The notes beneath the pieces are model-generated. The model was not told the origin of the DNA, ran no database searches, and worked only from the letters and a program-made list of their open reading frames with translations. A stretch of 64,000 nucleotides of DNA from Epiperipatus broadwayi. Its lineage: Eukaryota > Onychophora > Udeonychophora > Euonychophora > Peripatidae. The DNA lies in NCBI GenBank assembly GCA_028023455.1, contig JAQFVV010001068.1:16001-80000 (forward strand), given 5' to 3'. Below are positions 48,929 through 60,818 of the stretch, one piece after another (position 1 is the first letter of the stretch; every line of letters begins with the position of its first letter). Made by a program: the position numbers and the translations under genes.

Positions 48929-51037
48929 TGTACCAATCGGAATGAAAGTGAAGATCGAATCTAACCGCAAAAACAATATCTTCACTACAAGGGCGCCATC
49001 TAGGCATTTGAGCCTAGAAAAATTTATAAAGTAGGCAGATACGCGCTGTTAAGATTCCACTTTCTTTAAATATTCTGACCATTAGCCCAAGTCACTAGCT
49101 CAGCGGAGACGCAGAGATAAAAATCTATAAATTTTATATCTTAAATATAAAAGAATAAAAGCCACTGCCAGAAATTAACATATAAAAATATTTATTTACG
49201 CACATATAAAATAATATTTAAATTTTGAGGAATAAATTTAACGTTTATAATTTTATATTGATCTTTAATTCTAAATTTAAGTAGATTGCAAATAATGAGT
49301 TTACTATTTATTTAGAGGGTCGAGTATGAATGGACTACATAGGTCTGCATTTGAAAGGAAAATATTCTTCCCTGATTTAACCTTAGGCAACAAATTTCGC
49401 AATCAACTGGTGCCAATCCATCTGATACATTCATGTATTCAATGTAGCATGATACAACAACACAAAATACTATATTGTCAGGAATGTACATCTGAACAAT
49501 AAGCAGAAATAGAGAAGACATTGACTCTCCACCAACAGGAATGTGACATCTGTTGGCAAGTAGATCAATAAACAAAAAACTCCATAGGAATGGACTGCGG
49601 TCTTCTGCCGACTTACAAACCCATCCATAGGCAAACAGAGGGTGTGTGGCGTATATCTATAATCCTGCTCGTAGCGGACCTCATACTACATCTACTAATT
49701 ATACAAATATATCCAATCCATTGAACCAATTCAACTACGAAATGAATAACCTAAGATTATCCTCCCTTAATACAACTTTACAAACTATATAGCCATTCAC
49801 GCCCGACTTAATTTTAACATTTAAATACGTTCGCACAGATTTGTTTAAAAATGTTGGGTATAGATCGATTACATAGATTCCACGGTCAAAAACATTTCAA
49901 AATAAACATAAACGAGCAAAATACAAAATTATTGATACCGACAATCGCAGAGGGAAACTTATAAGTAACCCAATAGTATTCACCATAAGATACTTGCGTT
50001 GTCACCAATAACTTAAAAGACATCCGAATAAATACATTTTAAATACTCACCGTAAGGTATCATTATTTATCGAATGTCTATATATTTTGATCAAATATGA
50101 AAACCAAAATATAATTAACCGCAAACGAATCCATGCAAGCGTCTATAAACAACTTAAATTTCATACATTTAAATAATCTTTACAATAAGGAAAAAAAAAA
50201 TGGAAATGATGTTTATCAATCGGGAAACATATAAAATTAAACATTATTAATTTGATTTAAAAACTTCAAAGTCAGATAGAAGTTCATAAGCTTGAACGAA
50301 AGTTCTTAGTTATTTTTTTTAAATTTAGAGTTCATGTCAATATAGCTTACAGTATAAGAGTCCAGGTTCCTGTTGGCAATTCCCACGGCGTCTCCATTGG
50401 AAGAAAATGTTCTGGAGGTAGCATTAGCTGGTTCCATTCTGGTATCACAGTCTTTTCATTTCATTTTTTTTTTTTTAAACAAACAAAAAAATGAGAGAGA
50501 ACGGCAAGTGCGTCTTACCGTTGTCATCAAATCAAGTTGGAAAAACTGACTGGAACTCAATATTTTTTCTTTTTATAGTCCTCCTATGGATTCCATGAAC
50601 AAAAACGTCACTGTTCTGTTTTTTCGTTATAGTCCGGGCCTTTATTTGCTTCCATTGGTCAAGCTAAAATCTCTTTCTTCTCTTATCTAACTTTTCATCT
50701 GACTTTTTAATTAAACAGCTTTTAGATAATTAATAAACAATCATTTCCATTTACAGATTACAGGAATTAATTAATACCTGTTTTTATTTTAACTTACGTT
50801 ATTTTTTTATTAAAATATTTTTATATTTCAATCTTGTATTTTTTTATTAAAAAAAATACGTTCAAATACTTTTTTTTTTTGTTTATGAAAAAAAATATTT
50901 TTAAAGTTTAGCATCTGTGCGAATATATATATGTTTAACCAACATTTTAATTTTAGCGTTTAGTTTTTTCCTTTTATTTGCGAACTTTTAAGTTTTTATT
51001 TTAAATAAATGTAACGACATATTTATATATCGTTACA
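48929..51037 (-). mobile_element. Solo LTR with 4-bp TSD (family LTR3)
   Basis: Plus-strand ends are TGTACCAATCGG and CGTTACA, flanked on both sides by ATAG (48925-48928 and 51038-51041). In LTR sense (minus) it starts TGTAACG and ends GGTACA. It has no internal region, so it is a solo LTR left by LTR-LTR recombination. Orientation follows from its relative at 58494. The frame 49312-49575 (minus) is within the LTR and is not conserved in the relative. Its first 28 bases form a hairpin TGTAACG...CGTTACA. Confidence 0.75.
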
Positions 51038-51041
51038 ATAG

Positions 51042-52560
51042 AGAAGTTTTAAAAATTAGATAAAATGAAGAATATATCTAAATATAATTAGAAAAAAAAA
51101 ATCAGATAAAAGTTTGATAAATTATATAGAACTATATGTAAAGAAAAAAAAGATTAATTAAAAGAATTAAATAAAATATCAAATTAAAATGAAAAAAATA
51201 ATGAAAAAAATAATTTAATAATCATTATAAAATAAACAAAAGTATAAAAACAATAATTAAATAAAATGACATACTATGATTAAAAACATTGATTAGATTA
51301 AATAACATAAAAAAAGTTCCCACATCAATTAACTTTATATATATATATGAGATGTAAAAAAAGTTATTTTACTATAATTAAATATAAAAAATTAAATGTT
51401 AGATCAATTTCTATTTAGAATATTGTTATCAAATATATACTCACAAATTATCAATCTATTTTTTTTTATTACTTAAACGTAAAAAAAAATTCCACATGCA
51501 TTTTAGTGTATTAACATGGGCATCAAACGTGCCTCCAGATAATTTCTTTTTTATCTAAGAAAAAAAAAATTAGCCGATTAAATGCAATTGTTGTATTCAA
51601 CATGTACTTTGGTGCTTAAACATCACATGATCATACTTATTAATAAAATTCATTTAACATAAAATACACACATGCTTACATCATGAAACAAAATACCTTT
51701 ATAATATATTTGTTATTAGTTAGATAAAATATTATCAAAGTTATAAAATCTGATTAATAAAGTCTTTTAATTTATATTTTACTTTTAGGGCATAGTTTAT
51801 TGATAATAAATTACACAGATTATACAGTTCAAATGGTTACAATGTACTGTTTTTATATAATCTATCAAGTATTCTAATGTGTTTTGTCTTTCAATAAATC
51901 CATTTACACTTACATAAATATTAGTATCAACAATTCAATATTTTAAAATTATACATTTCAATCTCTAAGACAATTAAAATTGATTATTAATATTAATAAT
52001 CAATTTCACTATTTTTATTAGCATTTTAAAATAGCAATAATAATTAATATTTATAAATTCAGTAATATAGTATTTTTTTTATCTTTCCTTCATTTTGTTA
52101 GCATGAATAATAAATAATACCAATCGGATTTCTAGATTAACGATTGGTCTTGTTTAGTAGAAAACATTGTTCTTAGACTGTAACCATCAATAAGTCATCT
52201 TTACTCAAATTATAATATTTTAAGTTTAATAGATTGAAAGTTTTAAATAACCTGAAGTTCTGAATCCCAGACAACTGGCTTGTATTGCTGTGTAGATCAA
52301 AAACTAAGTTAGTAATCATAATCATGTGTGTCAAATATGGATTAAATGTATTTGTTTTAGTATTTATATGCATATATTAAACAAAACACTGAAATTAAAT
52401 CTACACTTTTTAAATTAACTAGTTATAATTATTATTTATTTATTCCAGTATTTTATTTAATTATATATATGATAATTGAACAGGTTTATAGTTTGAAATT
52501 TCATAGGAAGTTTGTGCATCAGATATGACAAAGTTGGGCCACAAAATCTAGAGTTCCAAA
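51042..52560. other. Gene-free stretch
   Basis: Extremely AT-rich, poly-A/poly-T; no recognisable element. Confidence 0.5.
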
Positions 52561-52587
52561 ATCTGCCACACTATCACTATACCAATT

Positions 52588-52662
52588 GAGACAGTGGTAG
52601 GGTGTATCAGATTCAGACAATAAAGGTTTCTGGATCAATTCCCAGTGATGAAAGGAAAATAA
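52588..52662 (+). mobile_element. tRNA-like SINE head
   Basis: TGAGACAGTGGTAGGGTG is an A-box-type segment (cf. AGTGGTAG of Gly/Glu tRNAs) and GGATCAATTCCC, about 50 bp on, is a B box. The segment just upstream (CCACACTATCACTATACCA) is partly complementary to the A-box region. Probably a decayed SINE. Confidence 0.45.
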
Positions 52663-52794
52663 ACTCTTAGTGCAGTCAACTGAGTAGAATTATTGCATTC
52701 ATTTCATCACTTTGGTACTAAAACATCAAATGACGACACAATTATTCTTTTAATATTTGATTGAATACAAGAATAATATATACACTTGGAATTT

Positions 52795-52985
52795 AGATGT
52801 AACTATAAGAAATTTGAACACAGACTTTCAAACTCTCTCCAACTATTTGCTCTATCTCAAAAACTGATATACATGACCATACGTGTGAAAAAGATAAATA
52901 ATCTCCAATATGCAACCAGCACTCATCACTTAGTCTAGATCATCATTTCTCACATATATATATAATCAATGCTCAATTTATATTT
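52795..52985 (-). repeat. Decayed R1 repeat
   Basis: Same order of segments as the R1 units at 4170 and 27300 (AGACTTTCA, then AAAGATAAATAATCTCCAATAT, then TAATCAATGCTCA), with many substitutions. Confidence 0.5.
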
Positions 52986-53119
52986 CACATAATTATTCTT
53001 TTACTATATCTCATTTTCCCCCAAAATGTCAAAGGTACCGGCAGTTAGTTTATTATTAAGATTGCTAAAATATTATTAATTTAGTTGTATTTTTATAAGG
53101 CTGCTAAAGTACTATTAAT

Positions 53120-53290
53120 TTAATTATATTTTCATATTGGACTATTTTGAGAAGTGTGATTGTCACTTCTTCAGGTGTAGCTGGCCTAACCAGTGACAGT
53201 ACAAGCATGAGATTCGAACCTGGGTCTTTAGATTCTTGATTATTGAATTTTAAGGTAATGCTCTAATCAACTGAGCCATCCTGTCAAAGA
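53120..53290 (-). mobile_element. tRNA-headed SINE with PLE-type tail, copy 1
   Basis: Minus strand begins TGGCTCAGTTGATTAGAGCA, an excellent A box, with CAGGTTCGAATCTC as B box about 50 bp later. The body CACTGGTTAGGCCAGC leads to ACACCTGAAGAAGTG...CACTTCTCAAAA, the CTGAAGA...GAAA-like signature known from PLE ends. The unit thus looks like a tRNA head fused to a PLE-type 3' segment. Non-coding. Confidence 0.65.
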
Positions 53291-53356
53291 CAACAGTCAG
53301 TAGAAATTTCATATAATTATCTATGAGGTTGCTCCTGATTTCTTCACTTTTTCCTA

Positions 53357-53640
53357 AAAAAAATAAAATTCAATAATCAAGAATCTAAGGACCCACGTTC
53401 AAATCCCATGCTAGTACTGTCACTGGTTAGGCCAGCAACACCTGAAGAAGAGGAGAGAATCATATCTCTCGAAATGTTGTGTATATGCTAACCTGTTTGA
53501 TGTGCTATTACTAACAGTTGAATGTATTTGGAATACTTAAATAAAGTTAAATTTTTCTAAAAACATCCAATACACAGATTAGATGATGAAAATAGTCCAA
53601 TATAAAAATACAACTGGAATACCATCATCACAAACCTTCA
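53357..53640 (+). mobile_element. tRNA-headed SINE with PLE-type tail, copy 2 (head truncated)
   Basis: Begins in the middle of the head (CAATAATCAAGAATCTAAGG), keeps the B box as ACGTTCAAATCCC and the body CACTGGTTAGGCCAGC, then CTGAAGA, a GAGAGA...TCTCTC stem and CGAAATGTT. The CAACA before and TGTTG after the core can pair. It is inverted relative to copy 1, 66 bp away. Confidence 0.6.
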
Positions 53641-53649
53641 GGAAAATAC

Positions 53650-54973
53650 TATTAATTTAGTATCAAATACGAGTTAGGCCTTAGGGAATATATTTGAATG
53701 TTTTTTATTGGATAGACGTTTAATTTTGCTCCCCATGTTGATTATAGCACTTCTACAATATTTTTAAAACAATATTTATTATCTAAATTAGTGTTGGTGT
53801 GATCCAATCAAATCAATAGTACAATATCACTGTTAATTGCAGGCACCTACATATATGCATTAAGATCCTACTGTCTTATTATTACTACTCTGTAAAAATG
53901 CAGATTATTTTTTTAATCATATATTTATGGGTTTTAATTTAATCATTAGAGATATTCTGAAATACAGGATGTAATAATTTATCTCGCAAGATAATGTTAC
54001 TGCTGTAAAAGAAAAAAAAAGCAATATATCTCTTTTAAAAATATTGTATTGAACTTAAATTAAATTGAAACTAATATAATATGAAGAGAAGCCTAAAAAT
54101 CAATTAAGGAGAATATTCTGATGAGTAATCAATTATCTTAAAAAAAATTCACTGTTAATTAAACACTTGGAATGTTAAACTGCTTAGTCTAAAAACTTAA
54201 ATAAAATGGCAGGCTAATGCTACAATTAAAAAACCCAAAACATCTAGGAATAGGTATTTTGAAAATTATCTTGACATCACGGCCAAGAAGATAAGAAAAA
54301 ACAAATTTGCCAAATTTAAGTTCTGATTTAAGATCATTTTGGATCAGTTGAAGTTTTCTAATAGGTTTTAAAGTGGTTGCTTTAGAGTTTGCTGAGTTCA
54401 GTTTAATTCATTTATATTAGAGCCCGGATGATCAAAAAAGTACTGATTATAAAAAAAAAAATCATTGAAAATATTATAGAATCAGCTGCAGAACTCATTA
54501 TGTTTATCACAATACACTTTATATGTGTAGTTGAAACATTATACCATGAATTATGTTTAGCTTCAAACATCTTGAAGCTATAAACATCACATGTTATATC
54601 AAGTGCTGTCTAAAGAAGCCTTTTAAACTTGCCTAATATCATTGTAAGAAAAATATCACTATATAAAATTCATTATTGGATCATCTCTAATCTAATGAAT
54701 GACTAATAAAAATCATTATAAATAAGTAATGTCTTATTACAATCAAAATAGACTGTGTGAAAGAATAAGAAGATATCAGAAAGAATAAAAAAAATCAGGA
54801 ATTAATATAATCTGAAAGTGGGTTGAAGGTTTCAAAAAAATTTGTCAACATATAATATTTTAAGATTAAAATAAAGAGCCTCCAATAATCAATTTTCTGG
54901 GAAGCAAGCATTTTCAAGGAGAATATATATACATATTTTAAAATGGAAAGCATTTCATGCATATCTATGACTG

Positions 54974-55012
<39 letters not shown>

Positions 55013-55278
55013 AATCTTACAACTGAATATTTGTAAATACAGCAATTAGATATATTATTCAAATGGAAGTCAATCTCCAATAATGCGCTATTTCTGAAAT
55101 ATAAATTTCCACACACTCGCTTGGCCAGTAAAAGTTTAAAAAACTTAAGTGAATATTCTATATACACCAACTCTTACAGACTATGATTAAATCAGGGTTT
55201 GAGTCTATTGTGTACCTGATGTTATAATCAAATATTCATTTGTACAAATCTATTTAACCCATTGCAGGAGAAAGAATG
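53650..55278. other. Gene-free stretch
   Basis: No gene; (AT)n(GT)n microsatellite at 54974-55012. Confidence 0.5.
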
Positions 55279-55633
55279 AGATATATGTAAAGTATAACTT
55301 TAAAATTTTTATCCTATTAGGAGTGCTTTCGACTATCCTCATAGTCTTTGTCAACTAACACTTTGAAAGGCTAACCTTCCCACAATTCCGTGATCTTAAC
55401 ATTTGCTACCTGTCTGTTAAATAAGTCTTATTTGTATTTGTATATTAACTGAAGGTAGCTATGTTAATATACAAATACAAACAAGACTTAATTAACAGAC
55501 AGGTAGCAAACATTAAGATTATGAAATTGTGGGAAGGTTAGCCTTTCAAAATGTTATTTGACAAAGACTACAAGGATAGTCCAAAACTTTCCTAAGTGGA
55601 TAAAAAATTTTAAGTTATACTTTACATATATCT
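55279..55633. repeat. 355-bp near-perfect palindrome
   Basis: Arms 55279-55449 and 55463-55633 are reverse complements with few mismatches, around a 13-bp centre (TGAAGGTAGCTAT). Each arm carries, in outward sense, GACAAAGACTAT...ATAGTCGAAAGC (GACTACAAGGATAGTCCAAA in the right arm), similar to the GACTG...CAGTCGAAAA string beside PLE1. It is either a fold-back element or two PLE termini joined head to head. No coding sequence. Confidence 0.7.
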
Positions 55634-55706
55634 AATTACTGTATTTATAAAATATTTAATTATAAGATTGCATATATTGATTTGAAGAAATGCAGACATC
55701 GAGTTA

Positions 55707-55713
<7 letters not shown>

Positions 55714-55755
<42 letters not shown>
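55714..55755. repeat. (AT)n microsatellite
   Basis: About 42 bp of uninterrupted AT dinucleotides. Confidence 0.9.
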
Positions 55756-56227
55756 GCATGACTGATCCTTTAGGCCTAAATAAGCTTATTAAAGGCTTTA
55801 TTGATATCAAAATAATTATTTTTTTACATAGTAACCTAACGGCATCATTTTGTATTTTAATATGTATTTCATTTTGTGTGTGATTTTAATTGATCTGGTT
55901 CATGTGGTGATCAATTCTGCTATACAAATCAATTATAGTTGCTCAGAAAAATAATATAGGGTGAAGAAGGCCAAGTAGATTGATGATAATACATAGTTTT
56001 CATATTTTAAAGTATTTATTTATTTTGATTACTACGATGTTCTTCAAAATTTAAACATTAAAAATCATTTCCATATCTGATAAAGTAAAAAATTATTTGA
56101 GGTTTTAATCTTTTTTATAAGAATTTAATCAATTAACTGCCTTTCTATTGTAATAAATATTTTAGTTATTTTTTTCCAAAAAACTTAATTATTTTCTTAT
56201 CAAACCTTTAAATAAAATTTTGAAGTA

Positions 56228-57406
56228 CACCTGGGTCTCATTTTACGCGATACATAGATTCCTCAGAAAATACGCGCAAATGAAATCGCGCAAAAATAGA
56301 CGTAACTTACATTGAAAAAGGGGGGATGCAGTCTGTGATTTTTCAAAACTCGGGTAAAAGCAAAGCACCAACATAAAATTACTTTAAAATTTGCACAAAA
56401 AAAAAAATAAGGAAATAAAATATGACTAATAAAAAATTTCAAATTTGAAAAAAAATTATACAAGACAAACTTTTTTTAACTATAATATTTAATTTTATTC
56501 AAAATAATATATTTTTATGCATAATTTACAGTACAGTAATTTAATTTTTTTTATACACATTTTAATTATTATCGCTATTTTCCCAAAAAGACGTTCATTT
56601 GCAAACTAGTAAAAAATCAAATTCTCATGTGATATGATGTGATGTATTTGGCTTCTCCTTAAACGAAGTCAAGAATATCTCAGCAATTATTCTCACAAGA
56701 GGAAATACAACTAGCGCCAAGTTCACTCTCATGTTGTGTTAATGGTTTTCTGTTGACGACGATGATGATTTTATTAATTGTTTATGAACTTAGACTTATG
56801 ATAATAAAAAGACATTTATTCACCACTGCTGGAAAAAATTTAATTAAAACTAACAACTAAAAATTAAATTCTTATTTTTGTCTTAAATTTTCAATTCCGT
56901 TTAAAAATCAAATTTCGTTTTACATCACATTAATTTCAAGTCACCCGTAAGTAATTTTTAAATTGTTAATTACAATTAAAAATCAGATTTTAATTTTTAA
57001 TTGTGCCCACTGCTATTACTGACCTTTTAAAAATAAACTCGTGGACACTAAATGATTAATAATTGATTATGTTTTTTTTTAAAAAGCAAAAACAGAATGT
57101 GATTTAAAATGCAAAATTAACACGCACAATGTTTGAACAAATTTACATTATAATCTTGTAAAATTTAATGTGTGTATACATAAAATGTGGAAATCATGAT
57201 TTTAATTTCATTATTGCATAAAATCTTACTATTATATAGCACTGAAAATATTGAAATTACTAAGATGAATGTCGAATTCCAATAATGTGCGTGAAATTTA
57301 TTATTTAAAGTAATAGTGCATTATCGGACTTCGACTTCCGGTGAAAGACGAATCACATAACTTCAAAATCATGTTAAATAAGTCCGCGTAAAAAGAGACC
57401 CAGGTG
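56228..57406. mobile_element. Non-autonomous pogo/Tigger-like DNA transposon
   Basis: The ends are CACCTGGGTCTCATTTTACG and the inverse of CACCTGGGTCTCTTTTTACG (both followed by CG), a 22-bp terminal inverted repeat with one mismatch. The element is bounded by TA on both sides (56226-56227 and 57407-57408), the target used by Tc1/mariner/pogo elements. The sub-terminal ACGCG...ATTCC...ACGCGC...TCGCGC pattern is typical of Tigger-like ends. The interior encodes nothing recognisable, so it would need a transposase in trans. Confidence 0.8.
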
Positions 57407-57483
57407 TAGTTAGTTAATTTATTAAAAATAATAATTTATTAATTAAAAAGTAAAAACATAGATATACAAATAAAAATACATCG

Positions 57484-58090
57484 GTGCAGAATATATTTGT
57501 ACAATGTATATATACATGCATACCGTATATGCAAAAAATATATGTAAAAAGTCGATGTATAAAAAAAATCATATACAATATGTACAAAAAATTTCAGCAT
57601 ATATTGATAGACTTACATGCAAGACTTCATCATCATTTAGTTCTTATGTTAAAGATATCACACACTTTCTTTTAATTATAAAAAAAACATCAAATCTCAA
57701 CTACCAAATGGATGGTTTGGTTTAGTAATTTTAGATATCACATCCCTATATAATAATATACCTATTTCATAATGATGAAAGTGAGGCTACTAAATAAGTT
57801 TTACAAAACAGGAAATATAATCAGGGCCATATTACAACTATTACTAAATTAATATATTTACTCTTAAGAAATAACCATTCCATTGTTAACTCTATATATT
57901 ATTTACCAAAACAGGGTATTGTAATAGCAACAAATACCAAATTATGCCAACATTTTTATGGTCCAACTGAAATCCTCCATACTTAGAAATATTAGGCTTA
58001 AAACCTCATACATGGCTTAGATAAATAGATGACATTTTAATGGTATGAACATAAAATGAAGAAGAATTTCATACTTTCTTAGATTACATA
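57484..58090 (+). pseudogene. PLE reverse transcriptase fragment (PLE3)
   Basis: The frame 57504-57725 ends ISAYIDRLTCKTSSSFSSYV-KDITHFLLI, matching the PLE I-S-x-Y-V-D...SYxKDTxxFL block. Shifted by one frame it continues LVILDITSLYNNIPIS, motif A with its catalytic Asp. Then IYYLPKQGIVIATNTK (near 57900) stands for YxQxxGxxMGTxxAP, and WYEHKMKK near 58045 for the segment after the YIDD box. Multiple frameshifts. The DITSLYNNIP type differs from PLE1/PLE2, so a different PLE lineage is likely. N-terminus and endonuclease are absent. Confidence 0.75.
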
Positions 58091-58095
58091 AATAA

Positions 58096-58240
58096 TTTTA
58101 GATGTAATTAGAGGGGATTTAAACCCAGACTTTCAAGCTTAAATATATACATCTTACTTGTGTTCAAATATATAAGATAGAGTGGATGACTGAAGGGAAC
58201 TTGAAATTCTATGTTCAAATCCCTTCTAATAACATCTAAA
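58096..58240. repeat. Short inverted repeat with B-box-like arms
   Basis: TTAGATGTAATTAGAGGGGA at 58097 and AATCCCTTCTAATAACATCT at 58217 are near-complements; the right arm reads TTCAAATCCC, a B-box-like string. Similar in style to the R1 inverted repeat at 4.2 kb. Confidence 0.5.
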
Positions 58241-58493
58241 ACTTAATTCTAAGCTTGTGTTTTATACACAATTAATGAAGCTATATAACAATAAATAAGC
58301 TAAGCACTTTCGGGAATTCTATGTTCCTATATATACATTGTACTTAAAAATAATCAATTTAAAACAAAATTGAAAGCATCTCCCACAAAGGACATTATTT
58401 ACATTACATTACAATAAATATAATTATTAAAATACATATATGTACATAGAAATGATTAAACTTATTACAATCATTTTTCTCCATTATATATAT

Positions 58494-60694
58494 TGTAACG
58501 AGCACAGACGTTCGTTACATTGTTTTTTTTTATATTTATTAAACATGAAAGTAAATTAAAAAGTTCGCATTTAAAAATTTTCTTTAAGAATTAAAAATTG
58601 AAATTAAATATCATCTTAAACTCGTATATATTAAATCGTACAGATAAAAAAAAAATTATTAAAATAAAACTGTATTAAAAATAGAAAATGTATTTTAAAA
58701 ACAAAAACTTAAAAAGATTTAGAGATAAAAATATATATTTGATTTGGAAAACAGGTTAATTAATCAGAAATGGAAATGATTGTTAATTAGTTAAATGTAA
58801 ACCAGCCTTGGGCATTTAAATGTAAAAATATCGGTCAGATAGGAAAACAATAGAAACAAATAGCCAATGAAAGAAATCCATCGGGAAAAGGGACCTCAGC
58901 GAAAGGATCATCACATCGATGACATAATGCCAAGTCAATCCTTCGAATACGTATAAAAGGAAAATTTGGAAATTATTAATTAGTGACTGGATTATGATTA
59001 TTACGATGTGACAGATAGGTGTTAGTGCGGAGGTGCGGGAGAAGCGATTGAAGAGACGCACGATTCAATCACTTCAGTTTTGCCAAAGAAAGAAAGAGAA
59101 ATGAACTATCGTTTTCTACATTGAGGACCAACTAAATTAAAAAACCTCCGAATGAATAAATAAAACATCGGCTAAATGTATACCAATATCTTCAGGACGG
59201 CGTGGGAATTCCCGTTCAAACTTACAAACGACAGATAAAGATGAACTGTTTAAAACCGTAAGAACTTTACAATTAATGAACATTAAATTAAAACTTTTCA
59301 TATTTAAAATAATTGCATTAGTTTCCTATCTGACTAAAGTAGTTAAAATGTTATTTGATGTATTTTTTATTTATTTGTGTAATATCATTTCCATTTATTT
59401 AATTTTGTTCTTTAAGTTTATTTATGATTTCTGTTTTCCGATAAATTAAAATATATCAATGTTAAACTTAAGTCGGGCGTGAATGGCTGTATAGATTTGT
59501 AAAGTTATATTAGGGGAGGGTAATCTTGGGTTATTTGGTTCGTGGTTAAATTGGGTCAATGGATTGGATATATTGGTGTGATTAGTAGATGTAATATTGA
59601 TTCGCTACGGGCAGAATCGCTTCATACGCCGCACACTTCTGTTTGCCTATGGAAGGAATTATAAGTCGGATACCGCAGTTCCTTTCTATGGAGTTTTTTG
59701 TTTTATTGCTCTTCTTTGCAGATAGATGTAATATTCCTATCTCATGAGAAGCAATTTCTTCTCTTAACTTTTTGTGCTGCCGTATTTTATTACATTGAAT
59801 ACATCGATATATCAGATGAATTGATGCCAGTTTGACTACAAATTTTAACCTAAGGTTAAATAGGGATAGAATGTTTATTTTCAAAAGCAAATTTATGTGG
59901 TCTATTCATGCTCGATCCTAAATAAAAATGCATTAAATTTAAGTTGTTTATGGACGCTTGCATGGATTGGTTATCGGTTAAGTATGTTTTGGGTTTTCAT
60001 ATTTGATCAGAATATATAGACATTCGATAAATAATGATACCTTACGGTGAGTATCTAAAATGTATTGATTCGGATGTCTTTTAAATCATTGGTGACAATG
60101 CAAGTATCTTATGGTGAATACTACTGGGTTACTTATAAATTTCCCTCTGCAATTGCCAGTATCAATGATTTTATCTTTTGATTGTTTATGTTTACTTTGA
60201 AATGTTTTTAACCGTGTAATCTATGTAACCGATCTATAGCAACATATTAAAACAAGCTTTTATAAGCCCATCTGTGCAAACTTAATTAAAATGTAAACTG
60301 ATAATATAATAGAAATTAAAATGTAAATTAAAATCTAAAGTAAAGTTAAAAATAATGTTAAATTTTGAAATGTAAAACTAATACTAAAATAATTTTAAAT
60401 CTTATATATATGTGCATAAATAAATGTTTGTATGTTAATTACTGGCAGTGGCTTATTTTATTTATTTTTTTAATATTGAAATATAATTAGATAAGATATT
60501 ATATTATTTAATCTCTGCTATTCCACTGAGCTAGTGACATGGGCTAACGACCGGATGCAAATATATAAAAAAAAATTTTTTTTTTTTTACTTATGTATCT
60601 GCCTACATTATAAATTTTTTTAGGTTCAAATGCCTAGATGGCGCCCTGTAGTGCAGTTTACGTTAAGTGTTATTCCCTGGATCGTTGGGTGCCA
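58494..60694 (+). mobile_element. LTR3 copy, inverted relative of 48929-51037
   Basis: Starts TGTAACG and an inverse CGTTACA at 58513-58519 (terminal hairpin), and runs parallel to the minus strand of the solo LTR: shared CATCGATGACA-type, ACGGCGTGGGAATTCCCG, TCGGGCGTGAATGGCTGTAT and GATGGCGCCCT stretches in the same order. The right end is diverged and ambiguous (CA at 60693-60694 is my best guess). No target duplication and no internal region were identified. The frames 58816-59061 and 59582-59890 (minus) lie within it and are shadows. Confidence 0.7.
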
Positions 60695-60818
60695 GTTATA
60701 ATGATCCGGAGAAAGGAGACTTAACGTAATCTGCACTACAGGGCGCCATCTAGGCATTTGAACCTAGAAAAATTTATAAAGTAGGCAGATACGTAAGTCA
60801 AAAAAAAAATTTTTTTTC
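60568..60818. repeat. Palindrome at the LTR3 end
   Basis: Arms of about 100 bp (60568-60670 and 60718-60818) share CTGCACTACAGGGCGCCATC and TAGGCATTTGAACCTA in opposite orientation around a 47-bp centre that contains GTTGGGTGCCA, the inverse of a TGGCACCCAAC primer-site-like string. The same unit occurs once in the solo LTR at 48997-49045. Confidence 0.75.

Noticed and set aside
58816-59890. Minus-strand frames of 81 and 102 codons
   Set aside because: They fall inside the LTR3 copy and are not preserved in the relative at 48.9-51.0 kb.
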